Shown: positions 18,683 through 28,325 of the stretch, piece after piece
How the letters are laid out: every line of letters starts with the position of its first letter
How positions within the stretch are numbered: position 1 is the first letter of the stretch
Source: a bacterium
GTDB taxonomy: Bacteria; Actinomycetota; Acidimicrobiia; Spongiisociales; ZC4RG35
Direction: 5' to 3'
Assembly: GCA_024641285.1 (NCBI GenBank)
Contig: JAHEDH010000007.1
Span: 1-51,550 of the forward strand
Length of the DNA: 51,550 bases
The notes under the pieces: generated by a model
The model's input: only the letters and a program-made list of their open reading frames with translations
What the model was told of the DNA's origin: nothing
Databases searched by the model: none
Program-made: the position numbers and the translations under genes

Positions 18683-19807
18683 TCAGTCGCCGATGGCGAT
18701 GCCGAGGCGGCGGGCCGACTCGATCCAGGGGTGATCGAGCGGGACCGACTTGCGGTTGCCGGCGACCTCCTCGAGCGGAACCGGGACTGCCTCACCGTTT
18801 CGGGAGGCGATCATCACGCCCGTCACCCCATCGGCGATGGCATCTGTGGCCGCCGTGCCGAGCTGTGTGGCGAGCAGGCGGTCTGCCGTAGACGGGGTTC
18901 CGCCGCGCTGCACGTGGCCGAGGATGGTGACCCTGGCTTCGAGCCCGGTCAGCTCTTCGAGCTTCTCGGCGAGCCGCTCGGTGGAGTGCTTGCGTCCGAC
19001 ATGGAACGTGTTGAGCCGCTCTCGCAGCTCGGAGTCGTCGGCGTCGTCGTCGAGCTCGTCCAGTTGCCTGCGGAGATCGTCGTGCTCCGCCTTGTCGGCG
19101 GCAGACATCGCTCCCTCCGCAACGGCGACGATCGAGAAGTTGGAGCCACCCGCCTTCCGCTGGAGGATCGAGTCCGCCACCGCCTGCACCTCGAACGGCA
19201 GCTCGGGAAGCAGGATGGCATCGGCGCCGCCGGCGAGCCCGGCACCGAGGGTCAGCCAGCCGGTGTTGTGACCCATCACCTCGGCGATCATGATCCGATG
19301 GTGGGAGTGGGCGGTCGAATGGAGCCGGTCGATCGCATCGGTCGCGACGCTCATCGCCGTGTCGAACCCGAACGTCGTATCCGTGCCCCACACGTCGTTG
19401 TCGATCGTCTTCGGGAGTGTCACGACGGGGATGCCGACCTTGTGCAGCCGAAGGGCGTTCTTCTGGGTGCCCCCGCCCCCGAGACACACCAGGGCGGCGA
19501 GGTCGTGGTCTTCCACGACCCGTTGGATCATGGGGCGCATGTCGATACGGGTGCCATCGCCGACGTCGACCTTGTGGACCTTCACCCGGCTGGTCCCGAG
19601 GATCGTCCCACCCTTGGAGAGGATGCCAGAGAGCGAATCGCCGTCGAGCCTGATGTGCCGGTTCTGGATGAGGCCCGAGAAGCCGTCTTTGAACCCGATG
19701 ACGTGCATTTCGTACCGTCGTTGCGCCGATTTACCGACGGCACGGATTGCCGCGTTCAACCCGGGAGAGTCGCCGCCGGCCGTGAGGATTCCAATCGTCT
19801 TCGCCAT
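18683..19807 (-). CDS. pfkA: 6-phosphofructokinase
   Basis: [71 protein letters not shown]. Start trimmed to MAKTIG. Confidence 0.9.
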   Translation of the reverse strand: MAKTIGILTAGGDSPGLNAAIRAVGKSAQRRYEMHVIGFKDGFSGLIQNRHIRLDGDSLSGILSKGGTILGTSRVKVHKVDVGDGTRIDMRPMIQRVVEDHDLAALVCLGGGGTQKNALRLHKVGIPVVTLPKTIDNDVWGTDTTFGFDTAMSVATDAIDRLHSTAHSHHRIMIAEVMGHNTGWLTLGAGLAGGADAILLPELPFEVQAVADSILQRKAGGSNFSIVAVAEGAMSAADKAEHDDLRRQLDELDDDADDSELRERLNTFHVGRKHSTERLAEKLEELTGLEARVTILGHVQRGGTPSTADRLLATQLGTAATDAIADGVTGVMIASRNGEAVPVPLEEVAGNRKSVPLDHPWIESARRLGIAIGD

Positions 19808-19837
19808 TCCCGCGAGCGTAGGCGGGATCGCTGACAG

Positions 19838-19872
19838 GCGTGATGCGTGTGGCGTCAAGACGTGGAACGCGT
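19838..19872. repeat. 7-bp-period degenerate repeat
   Basis: GCGTGAT GCGTGTG GCGTCAA GACGTGG AACGCGT between pfkA start and purL stop. Confidence 0.5.
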
Positions 19873-22127
19873 CAGTGCGCCAGCCGACGGGGGATGGCGT
19901 TGTAGAAGGTCTCGGTGGCGATGGCCAGGTCGACGGCGCCGCGGACCCCCTTGCGCTCGAAGCTGATCTCGCCGCCTCCGAAGATCCCGATCCGCGACGA
20001 GGGCAGTCCTGCCTCGTCGGCGATCGCCGCGACCGCCTCGGTGTGCTCGGTCGGGACCGCAGCGACGAAGCGGTGGGGGTCCTCGCAGAAGAGGCTCCGC
20101 CAATCCTTGTAGCTGGCCGTCACGCCCACCTGCGACGCGATGCACAGTTCCGAGACGGCCATGATGAGCCCGCCATCGGAGATGTCGTGGAGCGCCGGGC
20201 TCAGCCCGTCACAGGCGAGGCGCGTGGCGACCTCGATCGCCGCCTTGGCCATCGTCGGGTCGGGAGGGCTGGGCCGGCCGCCGACATGACCGAACGTGAT
20301 CTGTTCGAACGCGGAGCCTGCGAGGTTGATCGCCCGCTCCGGGCCGAAGACCCACAGCTCCATGCCATCGGTGACCCGGTCGTGGCTCGGCGGGATGGCC
20401 GGCATCGGGTCCGCCAGCCCGAGGAGCCCGATCACGGGTGTCGGATAGATGTCGAGGCCGTCCGTCTCGTTGTAGAAGCTCACATTGCCGCCGACGACGG
20501 GGATGCCCAGCCGTTCGCATGCTTCGGAGATGCCGTCGACGGTCTCGCGGAACTGCCACATCACATCCGGCTTCTCCGGATTCCCGAAGTTCAGGTTGTC
20601 GACGACGGCCATCGGCTTGGCGCCGGTCATGGCGACGTTGAGGGCGGCCTCGTAGACGAGACGCGCGCTGCCACGCCAGGGGTCGAGGTAGCAGAGCCGC
20701 CCGTTGCCGTCGGTCGAGACGGCGAGCCCCTTGTTGGTTCCCTTGATCCGAAGCAGCGAGCCGTCGTTCCCCGGCCCGACCACCGTGTTCAGGAACAGCA
20801 TGTGGTCGTACTGCTCGTACGCCCACGCCGCCGACGCGATAGACGGGTCGTCGAGCATCTTGAGCAACGAGTCGGCGATCCCCGGTCGGGCGACGAACGT
20901 CACGGTGTTGGACCACAGATCCTCCATCCATCCCGGCTCGCCGAGTGGGCGGTCGTATTTCGGAGCATCCTCCGACAGCGAGGCGGCCGGCAGTTGGGCG
21001 ACCAGCTCGCCGTTGTGATACACGTCGAGCGAGCCGCCGGCCTTGACCTCGCCCACGACCGATGCGTCGATCTCCCACTTCTCTGCCACCGCGAGCACGG
21101 CATCGACGTTGTCGGGGTGCACGAACGCCATCATGCGCTCCTGCGACTCCGACATGAGGAGCTCGGGCGCGGACATTCCGTCTTCGCGCACGTGCACCCG
21201 GTTGAGGTCCACGATCATGCCGGCGTCCGCTCGGGCTGCCGGTTCTGAGAACGCGCACGAGAGGCCGGCGGCACCGAGGTCTTGGACACCGACCACGAGC
21301 TTGTTCCGATACAGCTCCAGGCATGCCTCGATGAGCTTCTTCTCTTCGAACGGGTCGCCGACCTGCACCGAAGGGCGCTTGGCGCCCGACTCCTCGTCGA
21401 AGCCGGCGGAGGCCAGCACCGAGGCGCCGCCGATGCCGTCGCGTCCGGTGGCGGCTCCGAGGAGCACGGCGATCGAGCCGGGCTCTCCGGCGGTCCCGAG
21501 GACCAGTTCGTCGTCTCGCAGGATGCCGAGACACATCACGTTCACGAGTGGGTTGCCCGTGTAGCACTCCTCGAACGCGATCTCGCCGCCGACCGTCGGT
21601 ACGCCGACGGCGTTGCCGTAGCCGGCGATTCCGGCAACGACGCCGTTCAGGAGGTAGCGGTTCTTCGATTGGTCGAGCGGGCCGAAGCGGATCTGATCCC
21701 AGAGGGCGATCGGCCGGGCGCCCATCGTGAACACGTCCCTCAGGATCCCGCCGACTCCGGTGGCCGCCCCCTGATACGGCTCGACGAACGACGGATGGTT
21801 GTGGGACTCGATCCGCAGAGCAGCAAGCCAACCATCGCCGAGGTCGACGACGCCGGCGTTCTCTCCCGGTCCGACGACCACCCAGGGGGCCTCGGTCGGG
21901 AATCGACCCAGATGGATGCGCGACGATTTGTAGGAGCAGTGCTCCGACCACATCACCGAGTACATGGCCAGCTCGGCCGAGCGTGGCTCGCGACCGAGGA
22001 TCTCGCAGACCGTGGCGTACTCGTCATCGGTCATGCCGAGCAGTTGGTGAACGGGCGGTGGGTTGCCGTCGCTCGGCTCCGGAGGGAGCGCGTTCTCTTC
22101 AGGTGCCAGTTCGGTGTTCGAAGTCAT
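19872..22127 (-). CDS. purL: Phosphoribosylformylglycinamidine synthase subunit PurL (small, PurS/PurQ-dependent type)
   Basis: [51 protein letters not shown] motifs; about 750 aa. Confidence 0.95.
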   Translation of the reverse strand: MTSNTELAPEENALPPEPSDGNPPPVHQLLGMTDDEYATVCEILGREPRSAELAMYSVMWSEHCSYKSSRIHLGRFPTEAPWVVVGPGENAGVVDLGDGWLAALRIESHNHPSFVEPYQGAATGVGGILRDVFTMGARPIALWDQIRFGPLDQSKNRYLLNGVVAGIAGYGNAVGVPTVGGEIAFEECYTGNPLVNVMCLGILRDDELVLGTAGEPGSIAVLLGAATGRDGIGGASVLASAGFDEESGAKRPSVQVGDPFEEKKLIEACLELYRNKLVVGVQDLGAAGLSCAFSEPAARADAGMIVDLNRVHVREDGMSAPELLMSESQERMMAFVHPDNVDAVLAVAEKWEIDASVVGEVKAGGSLDVYHNGELVAQLPAASLSEDAPKYDRPLGEPGWMEDLWSNTVTFVARPGIADSLLKMLDDPSIASAAWAYEQYDHMLFLNTVVGPGNDGSLLRIKGTNKGLAVSTDGNGRLCYLDPWRGSARLVYEAALNVAMTGAKPMAVVDNLNFGNPEKPDVMWQFRETVDGISEACERLGIPVVGGNVSFYNETDGLDIYPTPVIGLLGLADPMPAIPPSHDRVTDGMELWVFGPERAINLAGSAFEQITFGHVGGRPSPPDPTMAKAAIEVATRLACDGLSPALHDISDGGLIMAVSELCIASQVGVTASYKDWRSLFCEDPHRFVAAVPTEHTEAVAAIADEAGLPSSRIGIFGGGEISFERKGVRGAVDLAIATETFYNAIPRRLAH

Positions 22128-22268
22128 TGCCAGATTCGGTCGACGCCGTCCGAGAGGATAGGCCACGGGGGCCGAAGGTGATGGAGGGCGTCATGGGTCG
22201 CCCGACCTTTGGTGTGCCTGAACCCTCGGGCTCGAATTCGTCAGGAGCCCGACACGGTCGTGGACGCT

Positions 22269-22964
22269 TCAGCGGCGGGAGACGTTGCCCGATCCGGACG
22301 TGTCGATCGAGACACTCGGGTCTCCCAGATACTCGACGTTCCCCGAGCCGCTGACGTTCACCTCGAGATCTTCACTCACGTTGACGGTCGCGCTCCCGGA
22401 GCCCGAGATGTTCACGTCGCCGACGTCTGCCTCGAGGCGCTCGCCGTCGAACGAGCCCGACCCGCTGATCGACAGGTCGAGCGCGCCCGTGTCTCCCGTC
22501 ACCGTGACGGCGCCCGATCCACTGATGCGGGCCGAGACGTCTTCTGCGGAGATCGCGTTGATCGACGCGGACCCCGATCCGCTGACCTCGACGTTGAAGG
22601 CGCCCGTCGAGAACTCCGTGACCGTGACCGAGCCGCTCCCTGATATCTCGACGCCTGTCAGCGTCTTCATGGTGACCGTGAAGATCACGTCCTCGGTTGG
22701 CCGGATCGGCCTGTCGGTCCCGAGCACCAGCGTTCCGCCGCGAACGTCGCTCGTGAGCAGGTCGATGAGGTTGTCTTCGGCTTCGATCATCAGCGATTCG
22801 GTGCCGTTCACGGTGATGCGAACCTCTCCCACGCCACGCAGGTCGATGGCATCGAAGCCTTCGACCGTCCGGCTCTCGCCGACAGTCTCGCCCGAGCCGA
22901 CCGTGCAGGCCGTCAGGAGTCCGGCCATGGCGCCGAAGACCGCCACCTTGATGATGCGTCGCAT
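22269..22964 (-). CDS. GIN-domain (DUF2807-like) lipoprotein
   Basis: Lipobox LLTAC; repeated SGSGS/ISGSGSxxV beta-strand motif typical of head-GIN domain. Confidence 0.85.
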   Translation of the reverse strand: MRRIIKVAVFGAMAGLLTACTVGSGETVGESRTVEGFDAIDLRGVGEVRITVNGTESLMIEAEDNLIDLLTSDVRGGTLVLGTDRPIRPTEDVIFTVTMKTLTGVEISGSGSVTVTEFSTGAFNVEVSGSGSASINAISAEDVSARISGSGAVTVTGDTGALDLSISGSGSFDGERLEADVGDVNISGSGSATVNVSEDLEVNVSGSGNVEYLGDPSVSIDTSGSGNVSRR

Positions 22965-23055
22965 GTCGGGACCTCCGTCTCCTCCGAGCAGTCCAGCACA
23001 CGATGCGCGCGACCTGATCCACCTCGACAGGGCACGAAGTCCAATCGGCTGTTCG

Positions 23056-23685
23056 TCAGCCGGCGATCGCCGACATCAGCACCCTGCCATCGGCCGAACC
23101 CAACAGTTCCTCCATGGCGCGCTCGGGGTGCGGCATGATCCCGACCACGTTGCCGGCCTCGTTGGCGACCGCGGCTGCCCGTCCCTGGCTTCCGTTCGGG
23201 TCGTCGACGTACTGCATGACGACGCGCCCGGTGCCGCTGGGATCGACGTAGTTTCCGTCGAACGAGTTCAGGGGGATCCTCAGTCTCTGCCCGACTTCGG
23301 CGCCCCGCGTGAGAACGGTGTCGGTGTCCGTCACCTCGACTTCGACTTCCCGGCAGATGAAAGCCAGGTCGCGGTTGGCGATCAGCGCTCCCGGCAGCAG
23401 GCCGGCCTCGCACATGATCTGGAAGCCGTTGCAGATGCCGATGACGGGCTGTCCCTCTTCGGCCATCCGACGGACCTCGGCCATGACCGGAGAGAACCGG
23501 GCGACTGCCCCGACCCGGAGGTAGTCGCCGTGGGCGAAGCCACCGGGGAGGACGACGGCGTCGAAGCGCCCGAGGTCGGTTTCACGATGCCAGACGAGCT
23601 CGGATTCGATGCCGACCAGGCCGAGTGCGTAGACGACATCGTGCTCGCAGTTCGTTCCGGGGAACACCACGACCGCAGCAGTCAC
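23056..23685 (-). CDS. purQ: Phosphoribosylformylglycinamidine synthase subunit PurQ
   Basis: VVVFPGTNCEHD, LPGGFAHGDYLRVGA, GICNGFQIMCEAGLLPGAL, MPHPERAMEELLG; GTG start in GTGA overlap with purS. Confidence 0.95.
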   Translation of the reverse strand: MTAAVVVFPGTNCEHDVVYALGLVGIESELVWHRETDLGRFDAVVLPGGFAHGDYLRVGAVARFSPVMAEVRRMAEEGQPVIGICNGFQIMCEAGLLPGALIANRDLAFICREVEVEVTDTDTVLTRGAEVGQRLRIPLNSFDGNYVDPSGTGRVVMQYVDDPNGSQGRAAAVANEAGNVVGIMPHPERAMEELLGSADGRVLMSAIAG

Positions 23686-23924
23686 GTGTGGATCTCCGCC
23701 ACGTAGTCCTCGAGCACCGGATTGACGAGGACCTCGGCGCACATGCGGTCCACCTGATAGTGGACCTCCTCGGGGTCGTCGTTGTCGATGTCGAGATGGA
23801 TGGTCCGATCGATCCGGACCTCCCGCACGTTGTGGTACTCGAGGTCCGCAAGGGCGCGGGACACTGCCTTTCCTTGCGGGTCGGCGATCTCCGGTCGTCT
23901 CGTCACGTGCACGGTCACTCTCAT
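23682..23924 (-). CDS. purS: Phosphoribosylformylglycinamidine synthase subunit PurS
   Basis: 80 aa, VHVTRRPEIADPQGKAVSRALADLEY; between purC and purQ with 4-bp overlaps. Confidence 0.93.
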   Translation of the reverse strand: MRVTVHVTRRPEIADPQGKAVSRALADLEYHNVREVRIDRTIHLDIDNDDPEEVHYQVDRMCAEVLVNPVLEDYVAEIHT

Positions 23925-24823
23925 GGGTTGTTCTCCAGCGGATGGTTCGGATCGGGTTCGTCGGTCGGGCTCATCACCAGATCTCGACCTGTGATGCGCT
24001 CGTATGCGTCGATGTAGCGGGACCTCGTGTTGGCGACGACGTCATCTGTCAGCGTCGGTGGTGGGGGAGTGTGGTCCCACCCGGTCGAGTCCAGCCAATC
24101 GCGCAGGTACTGCTTGTCGAAACTCGGCATCACCGACCCGGGGGCGTAGGAGTCGGCGGGCCAGTAGCGGGAGGAATCGGGGGTGAGCGCCTCATCACAC
24201 AGTGTGAGCTCGCCGTCGATCAGCCCGAACTCGAACTTCGTGTCGGCGATGATGAGCCCGCGTTGTTCGACGTGCGCCGCCGCCCGCTGGTAGACCGACA
24301 TGGAGGTCGATCGGAGCTGTTCGTACCTGGCGTCCCCGACCATCGATCGCGCCGCCGCCTCGGTGAGGTTCTCGTCGTGGCCCGATTCGGCCTTCGTGGC
24401 GGGAGTGAAGATCGGTTCGGGGAGTCTCGATCCCTGCAGCAGGCCGTCGGGGAGGTGCTCGGTCGTCGGGCCACCCCCCGCGAGGTACTCGCGCCAGGCC
24501 GATCCGTAGAGGTAGCCGCGTACGACGCACTCGATGGGAAGCATCTCCGCCCTCCGGACGACCATCGCGCGGCCGGCGAGCCAAGTGCGGTCCAGGTCGA
24601 CGTCTACGCCATCGAGTGACATCGTCATCATGTGCGTCGGGACGTCGAGGAGCCCGAAGAAATAGGCGGAGAGCTGGGTGAGCACCCTGCCCTTGTCGGG
24701 AATCGGCTCGGTCATGACCACGTCGTAGGCCGAGACCCGGTCCGTGGCGACGAAGAGCAGGCGGTCGGCGTCGATCTCGTAGATCTCCCTGACCTTCCCC
24801 GACGCGATGTGTGTCAACGGCAC
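23921..24823 (-). CDS. purC: Phosphoribosylaminoimidazolesuccinocarboxamide synthase
   Basis: SGKVREIYEIDADRLLFVATDRVSAYDVVM, ECVVRGYLYGSAWREY, LIIADTKFEFGL, DEALTPDSSRYWP. Confidence 0.95.
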   Translation of the reverse strand: MPLTHIASGKVREIYEIDADRLLFVATDRVSAYDVVMTEPIPDKGRVLTQLSAYFFGLLDVPTHMMTMSLDGVDVDLDRTWLAGRAMVVRRAEMLPIECVVRGYLYGSAWREYLAGGGPTTEHLPDGLLQGSRLPEPIFTPATKAESGHDENLTEAAARSMVGDARYEQLRSTSMSVYQRAAAHVEQRGLIIADTKFEFGLIDGELTLCDEALTPDSSRYWPADSYAPGSVMPSFDKQYLRDWLDSTGWDHTPPPPTLTDDVVANTRSRYIDAYERITGRDLVMSPTDEPDPNHPLENNP

Positions 24824-24884
24824 CGCCGTGAGGCTAGTTGTGCGTCCGAGCAGCGCCGTTCACGGTGTGGGCTGTCGGTCCCCG

Positions 24885-25901
24885 TCAGTTGCTGCGTTCG
24901 TGGTGACCGCCGAACTGCTCGCGCATCGCCGAGAGGAGCTTGTCTCCGTAGTCGCCCTGATCCCGGGAGCTGAAACGTTGGTTGAGCGACGATGCCAGGA
25001 CGTTGATCGGCACGCCCAGGTCAACGGCCGCCTGCACCGTCCACCGCCCTTCACCCGAATCGGACACGTGACCTTCGAAGTCTCGCAACTCCGGATCCTC
25101 CCAGAGCGCTGCGGCCGTCAGGTCCAACAGCCACGAGCCGATCACGCTCCCTCGCCGCCAGACCTCGGCGATGTCGGGAAGGTCGAAGTCGAACTGGTAG
25201 TACCGGGGATCTCGCAGCGGCGACGTCTCCGCGTCGGCCGTGTGTTGCTCGTTTCCCAGCCCGGCACGCGACAGGACTGCAAAGCCCTCGGCGTAGGCGG
25301 CCATCACCCCGTATTCGATCCCGTTGTGGATCATCTTGACGAAGTGGCCCGCTCCTGCCGGCCCACAGTGGAGCCAGCCTCGCTCAGACGGGCTCGGCCC
25401 GCCGGTCTTCCCTTCGGTGCGCGGCGCCGCGGGCAGGCCGGGTGCCAGTGTCTCGAAGACCGGAGCGAGCCTGTCGACGGGCTCGGCGTCGCCGCCGATC
25501 ATCAGGCAATAGCCGCGGTGCAGGCCGAACACGCCGCCCGAGACCCCGACGTCGAGGTGGTGTATTCCCTTCGACGCGAGTGCGTCGTAGCGATCGACGT
25601 CGTCGCGGTAGAACGAGTTGCCCCCGTCGATGACCGTGTCGCCCCGCTCCAGGTGCTCGGTCACCTCGTCCATCACGCTGCCGACGAAAGCGGCGGGAAC
25701 CATCACCCATACGTTGCGAGGCGCCGTCAACCGGGCGCAGAGGTCTCCGATCGAGCTCGCGCCCGTGATGACCGACTCAGCCGCCAGCGCTTCGACCGCT
25801 TCTTCGGCCACGTCGTGGCCGACGATCTGGTGCCCGCCTGCGAGGAGGCGGCGGGACATGTTCGCTCCCATTCGCCCAAGGCCGATCATTCCCAGCTGCA
25901 T
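24885..25901 (-). CDS. gnd: 6-phosphogluconate dehydrogenase (decarboxylating), short GndA type
   Basis: MQLGMIGLGRMGANMSRRL, VIDGGNSFYRDD, VSGGVFGLHRGYCLMIGG, HFVKMIHNGIEYGVM. Confidence 0.92.
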   Translation of the reverse strand: MQLGMIGLGRMGANMSRRLLAGGHQIVGHDVAEEAVEALAAESVITGASSIGDLCARLTAPRNVWVMVPAAFVGSVMDEVTEHLERGDTVIDGGNSFYRDDVDRYDALASKGIHHLDVGVSGGVFGLHRGYCLMIGGDAEPVDRLAPVFETLAPGLPAAPRTEGKTGGPSPSERGWLHCGPAGAGHFVKMIHNGIEYGVMAAYAEGFAVLSRAGLGNEQHTADAETSPLRDPRYYQFDFDLPDIAEVWRRGSVIGSWLLDLTAAALWEDPELRDFEGHVSDSGEGRWTVQAAVDLGVPINVLASSLNQRFSSRDQGDYGDKLLSAMREQFGGHHERSN

Positions 25902-25972
25902 CGTTTGCTCCGCTCTCGACAGACGCTGCCGACTCTACGAGCCGCTGTCGGTTGTGCCGGCGGGTGCGTCGG

Positions 25973-26992
25973 CTATCGCTCGGTGTAGTGGGTGTCGGGC
26001 AGGTCGCGGAGCCGTTGCGCCGCCTCTTCGGCGGTGATGTCACGTTGGGACTCGCCGAGCAACTCGTAGCCGACCATGAACTTGCGGACCGACGCCGATC
26101 GCAGCAACGGTGGATAGAAATGGGCGTGCACCGTCCAGTGATTCCCGGCACCCTCGAAGGGAGCGTTGTGCCAGCCCATCGAATACGGGAACGGGTATTC
26201 GAAGAGGTTGTCGTAGCGAACCAGCAGCTGTTTGAGCGCCTCACGGAGCTCCTCGGCCTGGAACACGTCCAGATCGGTCAGCCTGGGGACGCTTCGCTTC
26301 GGGACGACGAGGGTCTCGAACGGCCACACGGCCCAATAGGGAACGACCACCAGCCACTGATCGTTCTCGAACACGACACGTTCGCCTCCCACCTCCTGGG
26401 CGACGTAGTCCTCGAGGATGGTTCGCCGGTGCTCGGCGAAGTATCGGTCCTGCTTGTCGTCTTCGGCGGCGGCCTGCATCGGGAGAATCGATCCCGCCCA
26501 GATCTGTCCATGGGGATGCGGGTTGGATGCACCCATCTCCTCGCCGCGGTTCTCGAAGATCTGCACCCACCGGTGGTCGGGCCCGAGGTCGTCGAGCTGC
26601 TCCTGCCACAGGTCGATGACGGTTCCGATCTCATCGTGGGACATCCGCGCCATCGTGAGATCGTGACGTGGGGAGAAACAGATGACCCGGCACGTGCCCT
26701 CTTCACCCTCGGCGACCATCAGCCCGTCCGTGTCGATCCGGCGCCCGGTTCCCGGTCGGAGCGCGGCGAAGTCGTTGGTGAAGACGAAGGTCCGCTCGTA
26801 GTCGGGATTCTGGGCGCCCCCGACCCGGCCGTTCCTCGGGCACAGATAGCAGTTCGGGTCGTGCGCGGGAAGATCGTCGACGACAGCGTCGCCGGTCGCC
26901 CCCTGCCACGGACGGTTGGTGCGTCCCGCCGACACCAGCACCCACTCCCCCGTGAGTGGGTTGAGTCGTCGATGTGGACCTTCGATCATCAT
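25973..26992 (-). CDS. galT: Galactose-1-phosphate uridylyltransferase
   Basis: RRLNPLTGEWVLVSAGRTNRPWQG, CYLCPRN, FENRGEEMGASNPHPHGQIWA active-site HPH. Confidence 0.95.
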   Translation of the reverse strand: MMIEGPHRRLNPLTGEWVLVSAGRTNRPWQGATGDAVVDDLPAHDPNCYLCPRNGRVGGAQNPDYERTFVFTNDFAALRPGTGRRIDTDGLMVAEGEEGTCRVICFSPRHDLTMARMSHDEIGTVIDLWQEQLDDLGPDHRWVQIFENRGEEMGASNPHPHGQIWAGSILPMQAAAEDDKQDRYFAEHRRTILEDYVAQEVGGERVVFENDQWLVVVPYWAVWPFETLVVPKRSVPRLTDLDVFQAEELREALKQLLVRYDNLFEYPFPYSMGWHNAPFEGAGNHWTVHAHFYPPLLRSASVRKFMVGYELLGESQRDITAEEAAQRLRDLPDTHYTER

Positions 26993-27040
26993 CCCACCTT
27001 AGGAAGGGGATGCACGGTGGTCGAATGGTCAGCCAACGCC

Positions 27041-27106
27041 GCAAGCCACACGCCATATGTGCCACACCACGAATCGCGTCGCGTGAAGCGTGGGGCGTGA
27101 GGCGCA
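27041..27106. repeat. 7-bp-period degenerate repeat
   Basis: ...GTCGC GTGAAGC GTGGGGC GTGAGGC GCAG; preceded by ACGCCGC AAGCCAC ACGCCAT. Confidence 0.5.
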
Positions 27107-27107
27107 G

Positions 27108-28325
27108 TCACTTGATGCCGCTGGTGGCCACGTTCTCCACGAAATACCGCTGGGCGAAGGCGAACACCGTGAAGGGAACAAGCACCGACAGCACGATCCC
27201 GGCGAACAACAGGTTGGGCGATTCGCCGGCGGTCCCGCCGAGTTGCTGCAGCGCGAGCGTCAGCACGAAGTTGTCGGCGTTGGCCACGTTGATCGACACC
27301 AGTGGCCAGATGAACGAGTTCCATGCGTACAGGAACATGAACGTCGCCAGCGTGGCGATCGCCGGCCACGAAAGCGGAACGAAGATCGTCCAGAGGATGC
27401 GCCCTCGCTTGGCACCGTCGATGAACGCCGCCTCTTCGAGGTCCTTTGGGATCGCGATGAAGAACTGCCGCATGAGGAACGTGCCGTAGGCGTTGAACAG
27501 GAATGGCCAGACCAGCGAGCCGATGTGGTTCACCCAGCCGAGGCCGACCATCAATTGGAACAGCGGGATGATGAGCACGATGAAAGGGAGCATGATCGAG
27601 CCGAGGTAGGCGAGGAACATCTTGTCCCGACCGGGGAATCGAACCCGCGCGAAGGCGTACCCGCCCATGATCGACGTGAACAACGTCCCCGCCACAACGA
27701 GGATGGTCACGAGAATCGTGTTGGTGAGCGCCCGGTCCAGGTCCCTGAGCCCGATCACCTCCGAGAAGTTGCTCCACTGTGCGTCGATCGTCTCTGCCGG
27801 CGTCGCCGTGCGAGGGACTGCGTAGGTGACGCCGTCCCCGTCGAGCTGCTGGAACCGTCCCACCACGGTGTTGCGTTGCAGCGCCAGCGTCTCGGTCCCG
27901 GCCACCAACTGCACGTCGAATGTGGACAGGCTCTCGCCGCCGACCGTCACGGTTGAGCCTGTCTCACTCGCCAGGTCGAGCGGCCAGGGAACCGTGCGCT
28001 CAGGGTTGTCGGGGTCGACGAAGAGGCCGGCCGCCACGCCGGTCTCCACCAACACCGCCGGCTCTTCGCCGCTGCCGAAATCGAGGGAGAACACCTCGCG
28101 CTCTTCTCCGTCGATCTCTGCCACGAGCGGCACCCTGGGCAGCACCTTCGGGGGATACCGGAATGTGTCCGACGGGGTCTTCACGGCGCCGGTGGCCATG
28201 TAGACGAAGGGGAAGAGCATCACGGCGGCGAACAGGACGAGGACGAGGTACGCGCTGCCGCGGTTGACGGTCGTGCGGACCAGGCGACGGCGTCGATCCT
28301 GCTGCTGGGTCGGGGTGTCAGGCAC
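27108..28325 (-). CDS. Carbohydrate ABC transporter permease (MalG-like) with large extracytoplasmic insertion
   Basis: EAAFIDGAKRGRILWTIFVPLSWPAI EAA loop; GTG start at 28325 overlaps upstream permease stop. Confidence 0.88.
   Translation of the reverse strand: MPDTPTQQQDRRRRLVRTTVNRGSAYLVLVLFAAVMLFPFVYMATGAVKTPSDTFRYPPKVLPRVPLVAEIDGEEREVFSLDFGSGEEPAVLVETGVAAGLFVDPDNPERTVPWPLDLASETGSTVTVGGESLSTFDVQLVAGTETLALQRNTVVGRFQQLDGDGVTYAVPRTATPAETIDAQWSNFSEVIGLRDLDRALTNTILVTILVVAGTLFTSIMGGYAFARVRFPGRDKMFLAYLGSIMLPFIVLIIPLFQLMVGLGWVNHIGSLVWPFLFNAYGTFLMRQFFIAIPKDLEEAAFIDGAKRGRILWTIFVPLSWPAIATLATFMFLYAWNSFIWPLVSINVANADNFVLTLALQQLGGTAGESPNLLFAGIVLSVLVPFTVFAFAQRYFVENVATSGIK

Noticed and set aside
19290-21248. 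652-aa plus ORF
   Set aside because: Spans antisense of pfkA and purL, both strongly supported on minus.
22128-22268. Possible riboswitch upstream of the GIN-domain/purL junction
   Set aside because: No purine or PRPP aptamer motif recognisable by eye.
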